Translations under genes and position numbers: made by a program | The notes under the pieces: model-generated | Databases searched by the model: none | The model's input: the letters and a program-made list of their open reading frames with translations, nothing else | Told to the model about the DNA's origin: nothing | Shown: in pieces, positions 43,171 through 51,693 of the stretch | Numbering within the stretch: position 1 is the first letter of the stretch | Layout: the number at the start of each line of letters is the position of its first letter | From: BOKV01 sp041397525 | GTDB taxonomy: Bacteria > Pseudomonadota > Alphaproteobacteria > Rhizobiales > Rhizobiaceae | Assembly (NCBI GenBank): GCA_041397525.1 | Contig: JAWKWL010000003.1 | Coordinates: 1 to 64,000 of the forward strand | Length of the DNA stretch: 64,000 nucleotides | Reading direction: 5' to 3'

Positions 43171-45897
43171 TTGCAGGAAACCAGTATTCCGTCCAATGAT
43201 CACCCGGCGCCGATGATGAAGGCGACGCCAATGATGGAGCAGTTTGTCGAGATCAAGTCTGCCAATCCCGACTCGCTGCTGTTTTACAGGATGGGCGATT
43301 TCTACGAACTGTTTTTCGAGGACGCAGAGATAGCTTCGCGCGCACTTGGAATAACGCTTACCAAACGCGGCAAGCATCTGGGCGAGGATATCCCCATGTG
43401 CGGTGTCCCGGTGCATGCCGCCGAAGACTATCTGCAAAAGCTGATTGGTCTAGGCCACCGTGTAGCGGTTTGTGAGCAGACCGAGGATCCGGCAGAAGCA
43501 CGCAAGCGTGGATCGAAATCGGTTGTCCGCCGCGATGTTACCAGACTTGTCACGCCGGGCACCATTACCGAGGAAAAGCTGCTGGATCCGGCAAGGTCGA
43601 ATTTCCTTGCGAGCCTGGCGCGGGTTCGCGCGGGCGAGGGGCGCGACGAACTGGCACTGGCCTGGATTGACCTTTCGACCGGCACTTTCAGGATATCAAC
43701 TTCAGCTGCGGCTACCCTGTCAACCGACCTTGCGCGAATTGAACCAAGCGAACTGGTCTGCGCTGACAGCCTGTTTGCTGATGACACCTTGCGCGCAACG
43801 CTGAACCGGTTGCCATTCGCGCTCTCGCCACAGCCTGCCGCGCTCTTTGACAGCGCGGCGTCGCTTTCGCGGCTCAAGGACTATTTCGGTGTCGGCAGCC
43901 TCGACGGTTTCGGCGACTTTTCCCGCGCCGAACTCGCGGCCGCCGGTGCAATCCTGGCCTACGTGGAAAAGACCCAGATCGGCGAAAAACCTGCCTTGCA
44001 GCCGCCGCAACGCGAAGACGCCTCCGCTGTCATGTTCATCGATGCAGCGACGCGCGCCAATCTCGAACTTGTCCGAACCCTTTCCGGGGAGCGCACTGGC
44101 AGCCTGTTGAAAGCAATCGACAGGACGGTCACCGGCCCGGGCGGAAGACTGCTTGCCGAGCGTATGATGGCACCGCTCACCCGCGTCGAGCTCATTCGCG
44201 AACGGCTGCATTCGGTGGCGTTCATGCAAGGCGGACCCGGGCTGTTGCAGGACATCCGCCAGTGCCTGAAGGCCTGTCCCGACATGCCGCGCGCGCTGTC
44301 GCGCCTGTCGCTCAATCGCGGCGGCCCGCGCGACATGGGCGCGATTGCCGCAGGTCTTACCCAGGCGCTGAACATCGCGGGCATGCTGCCGCCTGACGAT
44401 TCGGGAACGGAATTGGCCGGCGCAGTTTCTGCCCTGCGCGCATCCCCGACAGACCTCGTTGCGCTGCTTCAAGCCGGACTTGCCGATGAGCTTCCGCTTC
44501 TGCGTCGCGATGGCGGTTTTATCCGCGACGGCCATGACAGTGAACTGGACGAACTTCGCCAGCTTCGTGATGAATCGCGCCGGGTGATTGCCACCATGCA
44601 GAACAGCTATGCCGAGGAAACCGGCATCCGTTCGCTCAAGATACGCTACAACAATGTGCTGGGTTATTTCATTGAAGTAACCGCGGGCAATGCCGATGCC
44701 CTTACCGGCGAGGAAAACAAGGGCCGGTTCATCCACCGCCAGACCATGGCCAACGCCATGCGCTTTACCACGGTGGAATTGTCCGAACTGGAATCACGCA
44801 TCGCCAATGCAGCCGGGCGTGCGCTGGAAATTGAACAGGCGGAATTTGACCGTTTGCAATCGGCGATCCTTGCCGAGGCCGCGGCCATCGCCGCTGCAGC
44901 ATCAGCACTTGCTGTGCTTGATGTGTCACAGGGATTGGCGCTGCTCGCCTCGGAACACGATTATTGCCGTCCGGAAGTGAGTGACGGATTGGAATTCGAC
45001 GTCATCGCCGCGCGCCATCCGGTCGTCGAACAGGCCTTGCGCCAGCAGGGCGAGGCCCCCTTCGTTGCCAATGATTGCGATATTGGTGGCGATGTGGCGG
45101 CAGGCAGTACGCAGGGGGAGGGGCGGCTCTGGCTTCTGACGGGTCCCAACATGGGCGGCAAATCGACCTTTCTGCGCCAGAATGCGCTGATTGCGATCCT
45201 TGCCCAGATGGGTTCATTCGTGCCTGCCTCATCGGCGCGCATCGGCATTGTCGACAGGCTGTTCAGCCGTGTCGGTGCGGCGGATGATCTGGCGCGCGGA
45301 CGCTCAACCTTCATGGTGGAGATGATCGAAACCGCCGCGATCCTCAACCAGGCGACCCCGCATTCGCTGGTCATCCTTGATGAGATCGGTCGCGGCACGG
45401 CGACCTTTGACGGTTTGTCGATTGCCTGGGCCACCATTGAGCACCTGCATGAGGTCAATCGCTGCCGCACGCTCTTTGCCACCCACTATCACGAGCTCAC
45501 GGCCCTGTCGGACGCGCTGCCCCGGCTTGCCAATGTGACGATGAAGGTTCGCGAATGGAAGGGCGAGGTCGTCTTCCTGCATGAGGTCGGGCCGGGTGCC
45601 GCAGACGGCTCCTATGGCATCCAGGTGGCGCGGCTCGCCGGGCTTCCCGAGGCTGTCATAGCGCGCGCCCGCGACGTGCTTGAGCAACTGGAGAACAACG
45701 AGAGGGCAAGCCCGGTCTCGGCTCTGGTCGATGACCTGCCACTGTTCTCGGTCAAGGCGCGCGAACCTGTCCGCAAGGAGGGTGACAACAAATTGGCAGA
45801 GGCAATTGCCGCAATCTCGCCGGATGAATTGACGCCCCGCGAAGCGCTCGAAAAACTCTATGAATTACGCGCGCTCGCAGCAGGTCTGGGCAAGTGA
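43171..45897 (+). CDS. mutS: DNA mismatch repair protein MutS
   Basis: Recognises mismatches and starts methyl-independent or MutL-dependent repair. I favour TTG 43171, because AGGGGGA is well placed; upstream GTG 43120 and ATG 43129 lack a good ribosome site. This gives 908 residues, normal for the order. The mismatch-binding domain holds FYRMGDFYELFFEDA (the F-x-E motif). The ATPase end has Walker A TGPNMGGKSTFLRQ, Walker B LVILDEIGRGTATFDG and the ATHYHELTAL switch. A helix-turn-helix dimerisation end is present. It is divergent from maeB, with 189 bases between the starts and no clear promoter. Confidence 0.96.
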   Translation: MQETSIPSNDHPAPMMKATPMMEQFVEIKSANPDSLLFYRMGDFYELFFEDAEIASRALGITLTKRGKHLGEDIPMCGVPVHAAEDYLQKLIGLGHRVAVCEQTEDPAEARKRGSKSVVRRDVTRLVTPGTITEEKLLDPARSNFLASLARVRAGEGRDELALAWIDLSTGTFRISTSAAATLSTDLARIEPSELVCADSLFADDTLRATLNRLPFALSPQPAALFDSAASLSRLKDYFGVGSLDGFGDFSRAELAAAGAILAYVEKTQIGEKPALQPPQREDASAVMFIDAATRANLELVRTLSGERTGSLLKAIDRTVTGPGGRLLAERMMAPLTRVELIRERLHSVAFMQGGPGLLQDIRQCLKACPDMPRALSRLSLNRGGPRDMGAIAAGLTQALNIAGMLPPDDSGTELAGAVSALRASPTDLVALLQAGLADELPLLRRDGGFIRDGHDSELDELRQLRDESRRVIATMQNSYAEETGIRSLKIRYNNVLGYFIEVTAGNADALTGEENKGRFIHRQTMANAMRFTTVELSELESRIANAAGRALEIEQAEFDRLQSAILAEAAAIAAAASALAVLDVSQGLALLASEHDYCRPEVSDGLEFDVIAARHPVVEQALRQQGEAPFVANDCDIGGDVAAGSTQGEGRLWLLTGPNMGGKSTFLRQNALIAILAQMGSFVPASSARIGIVDRLFSRVGAADDLARGRSTFMVEMIETAAILNQATPHSLVILDEIGRGTATFDGLSIAWATIEHLHEVNRCRTLFATHYHELTALSDALPRLANVTMKVREWKGEVVFLHEVGPGAADGSYGIQVARLAGLPEAVIARARDVLEQLENNERASPVSALVDDLPLFSVKAREPVRKEGDNKLAEAIAAISPDELTPREALEKLYELRALAAGLGK

Positions 45898-45910
45898 TTG
45901 GGTTCTGAAC

Positions 45911-46906
45911 CTAAAGCCCTTCGGCATCCAGCAGCGGTTTCAGCGGATCCTGCGGGCGCGGCCCGACCTGCTGGATTACCTGCGAGGCGGCCAATGTGCC
46001 GATGCGTGCCGCATCGTCCAGGCTGCGGCCATTGGTGATGCCATAGAGAAAGCCGGCGGCAAACAAATCGCCCGCGCCGGTTGTATCCACGAGGCGGTCA
46101 ATGGGATGGGCCGGGATTGCATGTGTGTCCGAGCGCGTGACGACAACGCAGCCTAACTCGCTGCGGGTCACGATGCCGAGGCTGCAATCATGCCGGAAAG
46201 CCTCGAGCGCCGCATCGAAGGATGACGTCTGGTACAGCGATTTGACCTCGGTTTCATTGGCAAAGACAATGTCGACAGTGCCATCGCGCATCAGTTTCAG
46301 GAACTCGTCGCGATAGCGGTCAACGCAGAACGGATCAGACAATGTCATCGAGAAATTGCGTTCATTGCGATGCGCTATTTCCGCTGCCATCAGGATTGCT
46401 TCCTTGGCCATCGGCGGGTCCCACAGATAACCTTCGAAATAGGTGATCTTGGAAGCGGCTACGATATCTGCATCGATGTCCTGCGGCCCGAGTTCAACAC
46501 AGGCACCAAGATAGGTGTTCATCGAGCGTTCGCCGTCGGGAGTAACGAAAATCATGGAACGCGCTGTTGGCGGTTCGCTTTCAAGCGGCGTCGTTTCGTA
46601 GTGAACACCTATGGCGCGGATGTCGTGGCGGAAAATGCTGCCAAGATGATCGTTCGAGACCTTGCCGATATAGGCAGTGCGTCCGCCAAGGCTAGCAATT
46701 CCGGCTGCGGTATTGCCGGCACTTCCGCCCGATGCCTCGATTGCCGGCCCCATGACCGAATAGAGGTGCTCGGCACGTTCCGCATCGATGAGGTTCATGG
46801 CGCCCTTGATGATATTTTCCCGGACGAGAAAATCATCCTCGGCATGGGCTATGATATCGACAATCGCATTGCCGATCGTCAGGACGTCAAACCTGCTGTC
46901 ACTCAT
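45911..46906 (-). CDS. PfkB-family kinase, probably adenosine kinase
   Basis: A 331-residue ribokinase-fold enzyme from ATG 46906 (MSDSRFDVLTIGNAIVDI). The substrate motif GGSAGNTAAGIASLGG (about 54-69) and the C-terminal anion hole DTTGAGDLFAAGFLYG (about 289-304, catalytic Asp in GAGD) are clear. In alphaproteobacteria this subgroup is generally annotated as adenosine kinase, which would salvage adenosine from S-adenosylhomocysteine turnover; other nucleoside or sugar kinases are possible. A structured RNA ending in a terminator lies upstream (46981-47083). It is convergent with mutS, 13 bases apart. Confidence 0.85.
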   Translation of the reverse strand: MSDSRFDVLTIGNAIVDIIAHAEDDFLVRENIIKGAMNLIDAERAEHLYSVMGPAIEASGGSAGNTAAGIASLGGRTAYIGKVSNDHLGSIFRHDIRAIGVHYETTPLESEPPTARSMIFVTPDGERSMNTYLGACVELGPQDIDADIVAASKITYFEGYLWDPPMAKEAILMAAEIAHRNERNFSMTLSDPFCVDRYRDEFLKLMRDGTVDIVFANETEVKSLYQTSSFDAALEAFRHDCSLGIVTRSELGCVVVTRSDTHAIPAHPIDRLVDTTGAGDLFAAGFLYGITNGRSLDDAARIGTLAASQVIQQVGPRPQDPLKPLLDAEGL

Positions 46907-46980
46907 CTTGATGCTGCTCCCGCGCTGCAATGCCTGCAGCGTGTTGAGATGAAAACCGGACTGCTCCTTAGCGGTTGCGG

Positions 46981-47083
46981 CAAAAAAAGGAAACCCGCCA
47001 ACTGGCTTGCGGGAGGTTGATCAGGCCATATTTGCACCCCATCTGGACGGGTGGGTCGAGGGCCATTCGCGCTTTCGCCTGAT
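46981..47083 (-). ncRNA. structured RNA with intrinsic terminator upstream of the PfkB kinase gene (candidate sRNA or attenuator)
   Basis: On the minus strand ATCAGGC (47083-47077) pairs perfectly with GCCTGAT (47026-47020). Between them CACCC and GGGTG can form an inner stem. Then CCCGC (47013-47009) pairs with GCGGG (46998-46994) and is followed by TTTCCTTTTTTT (46993-46982), an intrinsic terminator shape. The element is about 100 nt and ends 75 nt before the kinase ATG. No minus-strand gene starts just upstream of it, so it would end a short transcript or attenuate the kinase gene. I do not recognise a named family, and a promoter was not certain. Confidence 0.45.
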
Positions 47084-47100
47084 AGTACAGGACACCAGTG

Positions 47101-47817
47101 ATGAATACCGTTATCGATTCCGCTCGCAAGGCCGCCTCACAATTGCTCGAACCGCAATTTCGCTCGGTATTGGTGAAGTCGCTCGGCCTGACGATACTGT
47201 TGCTGTTTGTGGCGTGGATCGTGCTGGAATCACTGATCTCAACCTTCCTCACGCCATTTCTGGGCCCGTGGCCATGGGTCGCCACTGCCATCGTCTGGCT
47301 GATGGGAACCGGCATGTTTGTTGGAGCCGTGTTTCTCGTGGCGCCGGTATCGGCAATGTTTGCCGGGATTTTCCTCGATGATGTTGCACTTGCAGTCGAG
47401 AACCACGACTATCCGCAGGACGCACCGGGCACTGCAATGGCAATCTTACCCTCGATCTGGCTCGCACTGAAATTCACCGTTCTGGTTGCTTTTGCAAACC
47501 TGTTTGCGCTCCTGCTGGTGCTGTTGCCGGGTATCAACTTTGCGATATTCTTCCTGGTCAACGGTTACCTGCTTGGACGTGAATATTTCCAGTTTGCAGC
47601 CATGCGCTTTCGTTCCGAAGGCGATGCTGACAGGCTGCGGCTGGCAAATTCCGGTGCGGTCTTCATGGCCGGTCTGGTGATTGCAGGTTTCATGGCAGTG
47701 CCGGTCCTGAACCTTGCCACACCGGTCTTTGCCGCAGCCATGATGGTGCATCTGCACAAGGCACTTTCCGGGCGTGGCCCCGACCGCTCGCATCCGGGCA
47801 TGCGGCTTGCCGCCTGA
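47101..47817 (+). CDS. EI24/CysZ-like membrane protein
   Basis: A 238-residue integral membrane protein of the EI24 (Pfam) superfamily, which includes the sulfate transporter CysZ. I choose ATG 47101 over GTG 47098 because AGGA is then 8 bases away. About five hydrophobic segments are seen: residues 20-45, 55-85 (WIVLESLISTFLTPFLGPWP), 120-160, 175-200 and 205-225. The FLDDVALAVENHDYP loop is family-like. Sulfate transport is possible but not shown. It lies between the kinase and nth genes; the 3' ends of this gene and nth are 8 bases apart. Confidence 0.82.
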   Translation: MNTVIDSARKAASQLLEPQFRSVLVKSLGLTILLLFVAWIVLESLISTFLTPFLGPWPWVATAIVWLMGTGMFVGAVFLVAPVSAMFAGIFLDDVALAVENHDYPQDAPGTAMAILPSIWLALKFTVLVAFANLFALLLVLLPGINFAIFFLVNGYLLGREYFQFAAMRFRSEGDADRLRLANSGAVFMAGLVIAGFMAVPVLNLATPVFAAAMMVHLHKALSGRGPDRSHPGMRLAA

Positions 47818-47825
47818 ACGGCGGG

Positions 47826-48542
47826 CTACTGGTTGAGGATCGTGATCGGGGCTGGAATGTCGCTGGTCTTCTCCGCTGACTTGCAGATATCGGCAATGAT
47901 GCACAGTTCGCATTTCGGCTTGCGCGCGACACAGACATAACGCCCGTGCAGGATCAGCCAGTGATGTGCGTGGTAGAGATATTCCGGCGGGATGATCCTC
48001 TCGAGAATGGTTTCCACCTCGTCTGGAGTCTTGCCCGGGGCCAGCCCCAGCCGGTTGGCAATCCGGAATATGTGGGTGTCAACTGCAATGGTTGCCTGTC
48101 CGAATGCCATTGAGACCACCACATTTGCGGTCTTGCGCCCCACTCCCGGCAATGTTGTCAACAGATCGCGGTCTGCAGGGACCTCGCCACCGAACTCATC
48201 AACCAGTCTTTGTGACAGCAAGATCACGTTCTTCGCCTTGTTGCGAAACAGGCCGATCGTCTTGATGTGCTCGCGAACGGGTTCCTCGCCCAGCGCCAGC
48301 ATTTTTTGCGGCGTGTCTGCGATGGCAAACAGTGCGCGCGTTGCCTTGTTGACACCCGCATCCGTCGCCTGCGCTGACAGCACCACGGCAACCAGCAGCG
48401 TAAATGGGTTGACATGCTCGAGTTCACCGCGGGGTTCGGGCCGCTGCAAGGAAAGGCGGCGAAAGATTTCCGTGATCTCCGCCCTGGTGTAGCGTGAGCG
48501 TGGCTTGCGCTTTGATGGTGTGCCGGACCGTTCTTTCGCCAT
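47826..48542 (-). CDS. nth: endonuclease III
   Basis: Base-excision DNA glycosylase/AP lyase for oxidised pyrimidines. The ATG at 48542 gives 238 residues; the longer frame to 48704 would overlap the DUF2244 gene's start. The helix-hairpin-helix is LPGVGRKTANVVVSMAFG, containing the catalytic Lys, with VDTHIFRIANRLGL holding the catalytic Asp. The [4Fe-4S] ligands are C204-x6-C211-x2-C214-x5-C220. Residues 1-25 are a basic extension. Confidence 0.97.
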   Translation of the reverse strand: MAKERSGTPSKRKPRSRYTRAEITEIFRRLSLQRPEPRGELEHVNPFTLLVAVVLSAQATDAGVNKATRALFAIADTPQKMLALGEEPVREHIKTIGLFRNKAKNVILLSQRLVDEFGGEVPADRDLLTTLPGVGRKTANVVVSMAFGQATIAVDTHIFRIANRLGLAPGKTPDEVETILERIIPPEYLYHAHHWLILHGRYVCVARKPKCELCIIADICKSAEKTSDIPAPITILNQ

Positions 48543-48620
48543 GGCTTTGTGACTTCCCTTTGCTGAACGCAAACCTATAATGTTCCTGAGATGGCCTTCA
48601 ACGGCTGATAATGGATTATC

Positions 48621-49130
48621 ATGACAGACCGCAACCACCCGATTTCGCCCATGCCCCCGGTCGACGGCATTGAACCGGTTTTTGCCGCGCGCCTGTTTCC
48701 GCATCGTTCGCTCGGAAAATCCGGATTCATCATCCTGATGGCGTTCATCGGCGTGACCTGTTTCATGTCAGGCCTGTTGTTCTGGTCAATTGGCGCATGG
48801 CCGATTTTCGGCTTTCTCGGGATTGATTTCCTGGCAATCTGGATCGCGTTCAAGTTCAATTACCGGTCGGGTCGCCAGTTCGAGGAAGTCGCGATCTGGC
48901 GCGACAACCTGTTGGTCCGGCGCATTTCGCCATCCGGAAAGGTTGATGAGCAGTATTTCAACCCGTTCTGGACACGGTTTGGCGTGGATCGCCATGACGA
49001 AATTGGCATCACCAGGATGTTCCTGCGCGGCGAAGGGCGGGAAGTTTCTTTGGGTGACTTCCTCAATCCTGTAGACCGCGAGAGCTTCGCCAGGGCATTC
49101 GGCTCCGCGCTTGCGACTGTCAAATCCTGA
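48621..49130 (+). CDS. DUF2244 domain membrane protein
   Basis: A 169-residue protein of the DUF2244 family, common in alphaproteobacteria and without known function. Two hydrophobic segments lie at about 35-55 and 58-78 (GFIILMAFIGVTCFMSGLLF, then GFLGIDFLAIWIAFKFNY). The rest is a soluble, partly basic domain (FWTRFGVDRHDEIGITRMFL, LGDFLNPVDRESFARAF). It is divergent from nth by 78 bases, and followed 79 bases later by the Ada-like gene on the same strand. Confidence 0.85.
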   Translation: MTDRNHPISPMPPVDGIEPVFAARLFPHRSLGKSGFIILMAFIGVTCFMSGLLFWSIGAWPIFGFLGIDFLAIWIAFKFNYRSGRQFEEVAIWRDNLLVRRISPSGKVDEQYFNPFWTRFGVDRHDEIGITRMFLRGEGREVSLGDFLNPVDRESFARAFGSALATVKS

Positions 49131-49209
49131 TTTTCATCACGGGTGCCGGAAATCGGGTGGCTGATGCAGCCGGTCGCCTGCTATTTCTGATGCACAACCC
49201 GTGAGCCGG

Positions 49210-50082
49210 ATGATGAACATGTCTTTTGTCGAGCCTCAAACCGGCAGCGATTACCAGACGGTGAGACGCTGCATTGAACTGATTTCCGAAAACTGGCGTG
49301 AACAGCCGGAACTGGAAGAACTTGCCCTTGCCATGGGCATGTCACAGGAAAGGCTGCAAAAACTCTTCACACGCTGGGCCGGATTGTCGCCGAAAGCCTT
49401 TCTCCAGGCAGTGACGCTCGATCACGCCCGCCGCCTTCTGGATGAAAAGATGCCGATCCTCGATGCCAGTCATGAGCTTGGCCTTTCGGGTCCCGCACGC
49501 CTGCATGACCTGTTCGTCACACATGAAGCCATGTCACCTGGCGTATACAAGGCGCGAGGCGAAGGGTTGGAAATACGTTACGGTTTTCATGAAAGCCCGT
49601 TTGGACTTGCATTGGCAATGGTTACGGAACGCGGTCTTGCAGGCCTTGCATTCTGTGACCCTGGCGGGGAACGTGCCGCTCTTGAGGACATGACTTCACG
49701 CTGGCCACGGGCGAACTATGTCGAGGACCGCGACGCGACAGCACCTTATGCCACGCGTGCATTCGATCCACAAAAATGGAGCAGTCAGGAACCGTTGCGT
49801 GTCGTGCTGATCGGAACGGATTTCGAAGTCAGGGTCTGGGAAGGTTTGCTGCGGATACCGGTCGGGACTGCGACATTCTATTCGCAACTTGCCGGCTCAA
49901 TTGGCGCTGCCCATGCGCCGCGCGCCGTCGGCCGTGCGGTCGGGCGAAACCCGATATCCTTTGTTGTTCCGTGCCACCGCGTAGTCGGCAAGAGCGGAAA
50001 CCTGACAGGCTATCACTGGGGCCTGACCCGCAAGCGCGCAATGCTGGGCTGGGAGGCTGGGATCAGGTCCGGCGAGCATTAG
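49210..50082 (+). CDS. AraC-HTH and methylguanine-DNA methyltransferase fusion (Ada-like without zinc domain)
   Basis: A 290-residue protein (ATG 49210; GTG 49201 and ATG 49219 are alternatives). Residues about 15-110 are an AraC-type helix-turn-helix region (LEELALAMGMSQERLQKLFTRWAGLSP). The C-terminal 170 residues are an O6-methylguanine-DNA methyltransferase with the acceptor cysteine in VPCHRVVG and FEVRVWEGLLRIPVG before it. The N-terminal metal-binding phosphotriester-repair domain of full Ada is absent. It likely repairs O6-alkylguanine; the HTH may regulate repair genes. A second, separate ogt gene is at 60991. Downstream, the PaaI-like gene is convergent, 6 bases away. Confidence 0.88.
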   Translation: MMNMSFVEPQTGSDYQTVRRCIELISENWREQPELEELALAMGMSQERLQKLFTRWAGLSPKAFLQAVTLDHARRLLDEKMPILDASHELGLSGPARLHDLFVTHEAMSPGVYKARGEGLEIRYGFHESPFGLALAMVTERGLAGLAFCDPGGERAALEDMTSRWPRANYVEDRDATAPYATRAFDPQKWSSQEPLRVVLIGTDFEVRVWEGLLRIPVGTATFYSQLAGSIGAAHAPRAVGRAVGRNPISFVVPCHRVVGKSGNLTGYHWGLTRKRAMLGWEAGIRSGEH

Positions 50083-50088
50083 GCGCTT

Positions 50089-50502
50089 TCAGTAAAGCCT
50101 CAAGGTGCAATTGCCGCGCGCAACTGGCGTATCTTCGCTGTCCTGCCAGCACCAGACCTCTGCAAAGACCAGTCTCCGGCCCTGGCGGACGAGCTTTGCA
50201 CGCGCAAAAAGGTCAACGTCCTTTGTGACGCGAACATAGTCGATTGCCGACGAAACCAGTTCGACATTTTCCCCCTCGGGAGCGAGCGAGCGTACAAGCA
50301 TTTCCGCGCTCATTTCCACCATTGAGCCGACCACACCGCCATGCAGGGCACGAATGAACGGATTGCCGATATGGCGGTCGTCGAACGCCATGCGGAATAC
50401 ATCTGCCTCACTGGTAGCGCTGAATTGCAGCCAGCGCCGCATGGGCGTATCGGGAATCTCGAATGTTTCAAGCCTTTTGGACTGCGGCAGGGATTGGTTC
50501 AT
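50089..50502 (-). CDS. PaaI-family hotdog thioesterase (first of a pair)
   Basis: A 137-residue hotdog-fold protein. FDDRHIGNPFIRALHGGVVGSMVEMSAEML matches the PaaI/YdiI-type active-site helix, with GG then helix. The substrate is unknown; the family hydrolyses acyl-CoA thioesters, often aromatic. Its start overlaps the stop of the next upstream gene by 4 bases (50499-50502), so both are co-translated. The two proteins are related in length and fold but clearly different in sequence. Confidence 0.82.
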   Translation of the reverse strand: MNQSLPQSKRLETFEIPDTPMRRWLQFSATSEADVFRMAFDDRHIGNPFIRALHGGVVGSMVEMSAEMLVRSLAPEGENVELVSSAIDYVRVTKDVDLFARAKLVRQGRRLVFAEVWCWQDSEDTPVARGNCTLRLY

Positions 50503-50960
50503 AGTCTGGCTCCCAGCGGTTTCGAGCGCGTTCCCAGCATGAAAGTACCGGTGGCGGTCGAAAGGGTTTCACCGGTATCGGCATTCACCAGCATTCCGCT
50601 CATATGTGCCATGTCGCGGTGTATGCCTTCGAAGCGCGCCCTGCAAAGCAGTGGCTCTCCTTTCACCGCGCGGCGCATGTGTTGTGTTGTCAGCCCGACC
50701 GTGGCAATCGGCTGGATCTTTTCCATTTCGCCCATAACCGCACCTCCCAGAACCGTGTCGAGGATCAGGGTTGCGAGACCGCTATGCACTTCACCGGTTA
50801 CCTCATTGTCAACAAAGGCTGCAGGTGCTTCCAGCGCGATTGTCAGGACATGGTTTTCAACACCGACAAACCGAACCGAGACATAGCTCGAAATCGGATG
50901 GTTGGAGGAAAAGAAGATTTCTGCGGGATGTTTCGGTTTTTCGTCTGCTGTCATTGCCAT
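50499..50960 (-). CDS. PaaI-family hotdog thioesterase (second of a pair)
   Basis: A 153-residue hotdog-fold protein (MAMTADEKPKHP; the ATG at 50954 is an alternative start). The active-site helix VTGEVHSGLATLILDTVLGGAVMG and the TVGLTTQHMRRAVKGEPLLCRARFEG strands resemble PaaI thioesterases. It overlaps the following PaaI-like gene by 4 bases, so the products may form a hetero-oligomer, which is an inference. The 77-bp gap to gpmA is unremarkable. Confidence 0.82.
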   Translation of the reverse strand: MAMTADEKPKHPAEIFFSSNHPISSYVSVRFVGVENHVLTIALEAPAAFVDNEVTGEVHSGLATLILDTVLGGAVMGEMEKIQPIATVGLTTQHMRRAVKGEPLLCRARFEGIHRDMAHMSGMLVNADTGETLSTATGTFMLGTRSKPLGARL

Positions 50961-51037
50961 TGGCTCTCATTCCGCGCGGTTGCATCCGTCGGCTCAAAAC
51001 CAGTTTGCTTTACGTTTACGAAAACGTCAATTCCTGT

Positions 51038-51661
51038 TCAGGCTTTCAGGATTTCCTTTGATGCGACGGTGGTGTCTGCATTGAGCCGGTAAACCATGGG
51101 AACGCCGGTATCGAGGTTGAGTCCGGTGATCTCGTCACGTGACAACCCGTCCAGTACCATCACCAGCGAGCGCAGGGAATTGCCATGCGCGGCCACCAAC
51201 ACGCATTCGCCGCGCATGGCGCGAGGAAGGATATGTTGCATGTAATAGGGCCAGACGCGCGCACCTGTGTCCTTCAGGCTTTCGCCACCCGGTGGTGGTA
51301 CGTCATAGGAACGGCGCCACACATGCACCTGCTCTTCCCCCCAGCGCTCACGTGCATCATCCTTGTTGAGACCTGACAGGTCACCATAGTCACGCTCGTT
51401 CAGCGCTTCGTTGCGAACGGTTTCAAGCGTCGGCTGTCCAACGCCGTCCAGAATGATGGAGCAGGTCTTCTGTGCCCTGGAAAGCGCGGAGGTGAATGCG
51501 ATGTCGAAATGCAGGCCACGCGCCCTGAGCAACTCGCCGGCTCTTGTCGCTTCACTGACGCCAAGCTCAGTGAGGTCAGGATCGCGCCACCCGGTGAACA
51601 GGTTCTTCAAATTCCACTCACTTTGCCCGTGGCGTACCAGGACCAGGGTTCTTTCCTTCAT
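51038..51661 (-). CDS. gpmA: 2,3-bisphosphoglycerate-dependent phosphoglycerate mutase
   Basis: Glycolytic enzyme interconverting 3- and 2-phosphoglycerate. The ATG at 51661, with GGGAG 6 bases upstream, gives 207 residues, the short alphaproteobacterial form. The phosphohistidine motif is LVLVRHGQSEWN (residues 5-16), followed by FTGWRDPDLTELG. ERDYGDLSGLNKDDARERWGEE and VAAHGNSLRSLVMVLDGLS (second His) complete the active site. It follows dapB in the same direction with 32 bases between. Confidence 0.96.
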   Translation of the reverse strand: MKERTLVLVRHGQSEWNLKNLFTGWRDPDLTELGVSEATRAGELLRARGLHFDIAFTSALSRAQKTCSIILDGVGQPTLETVRNEALNERDYGDLSGLNKDDARERWGEEQVHVWRRSYDVPPPGGESLKDTGARVWPYYMQHILPRAMRGECVLVAAHGNSLRSLVMVLDGLSRDEITGLNLDTGVPMVYRLNADTTVASKEILKA

Positions 51662-51693
51662 TTCTCGCTCCCGCTGCTGGTTCTCTGTTTGCC

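Noticed and set aside
43720..44736. 338-codon minus-strand frame inside mutS
   Set aside because: Antisense shadow of mutS; no start signal.
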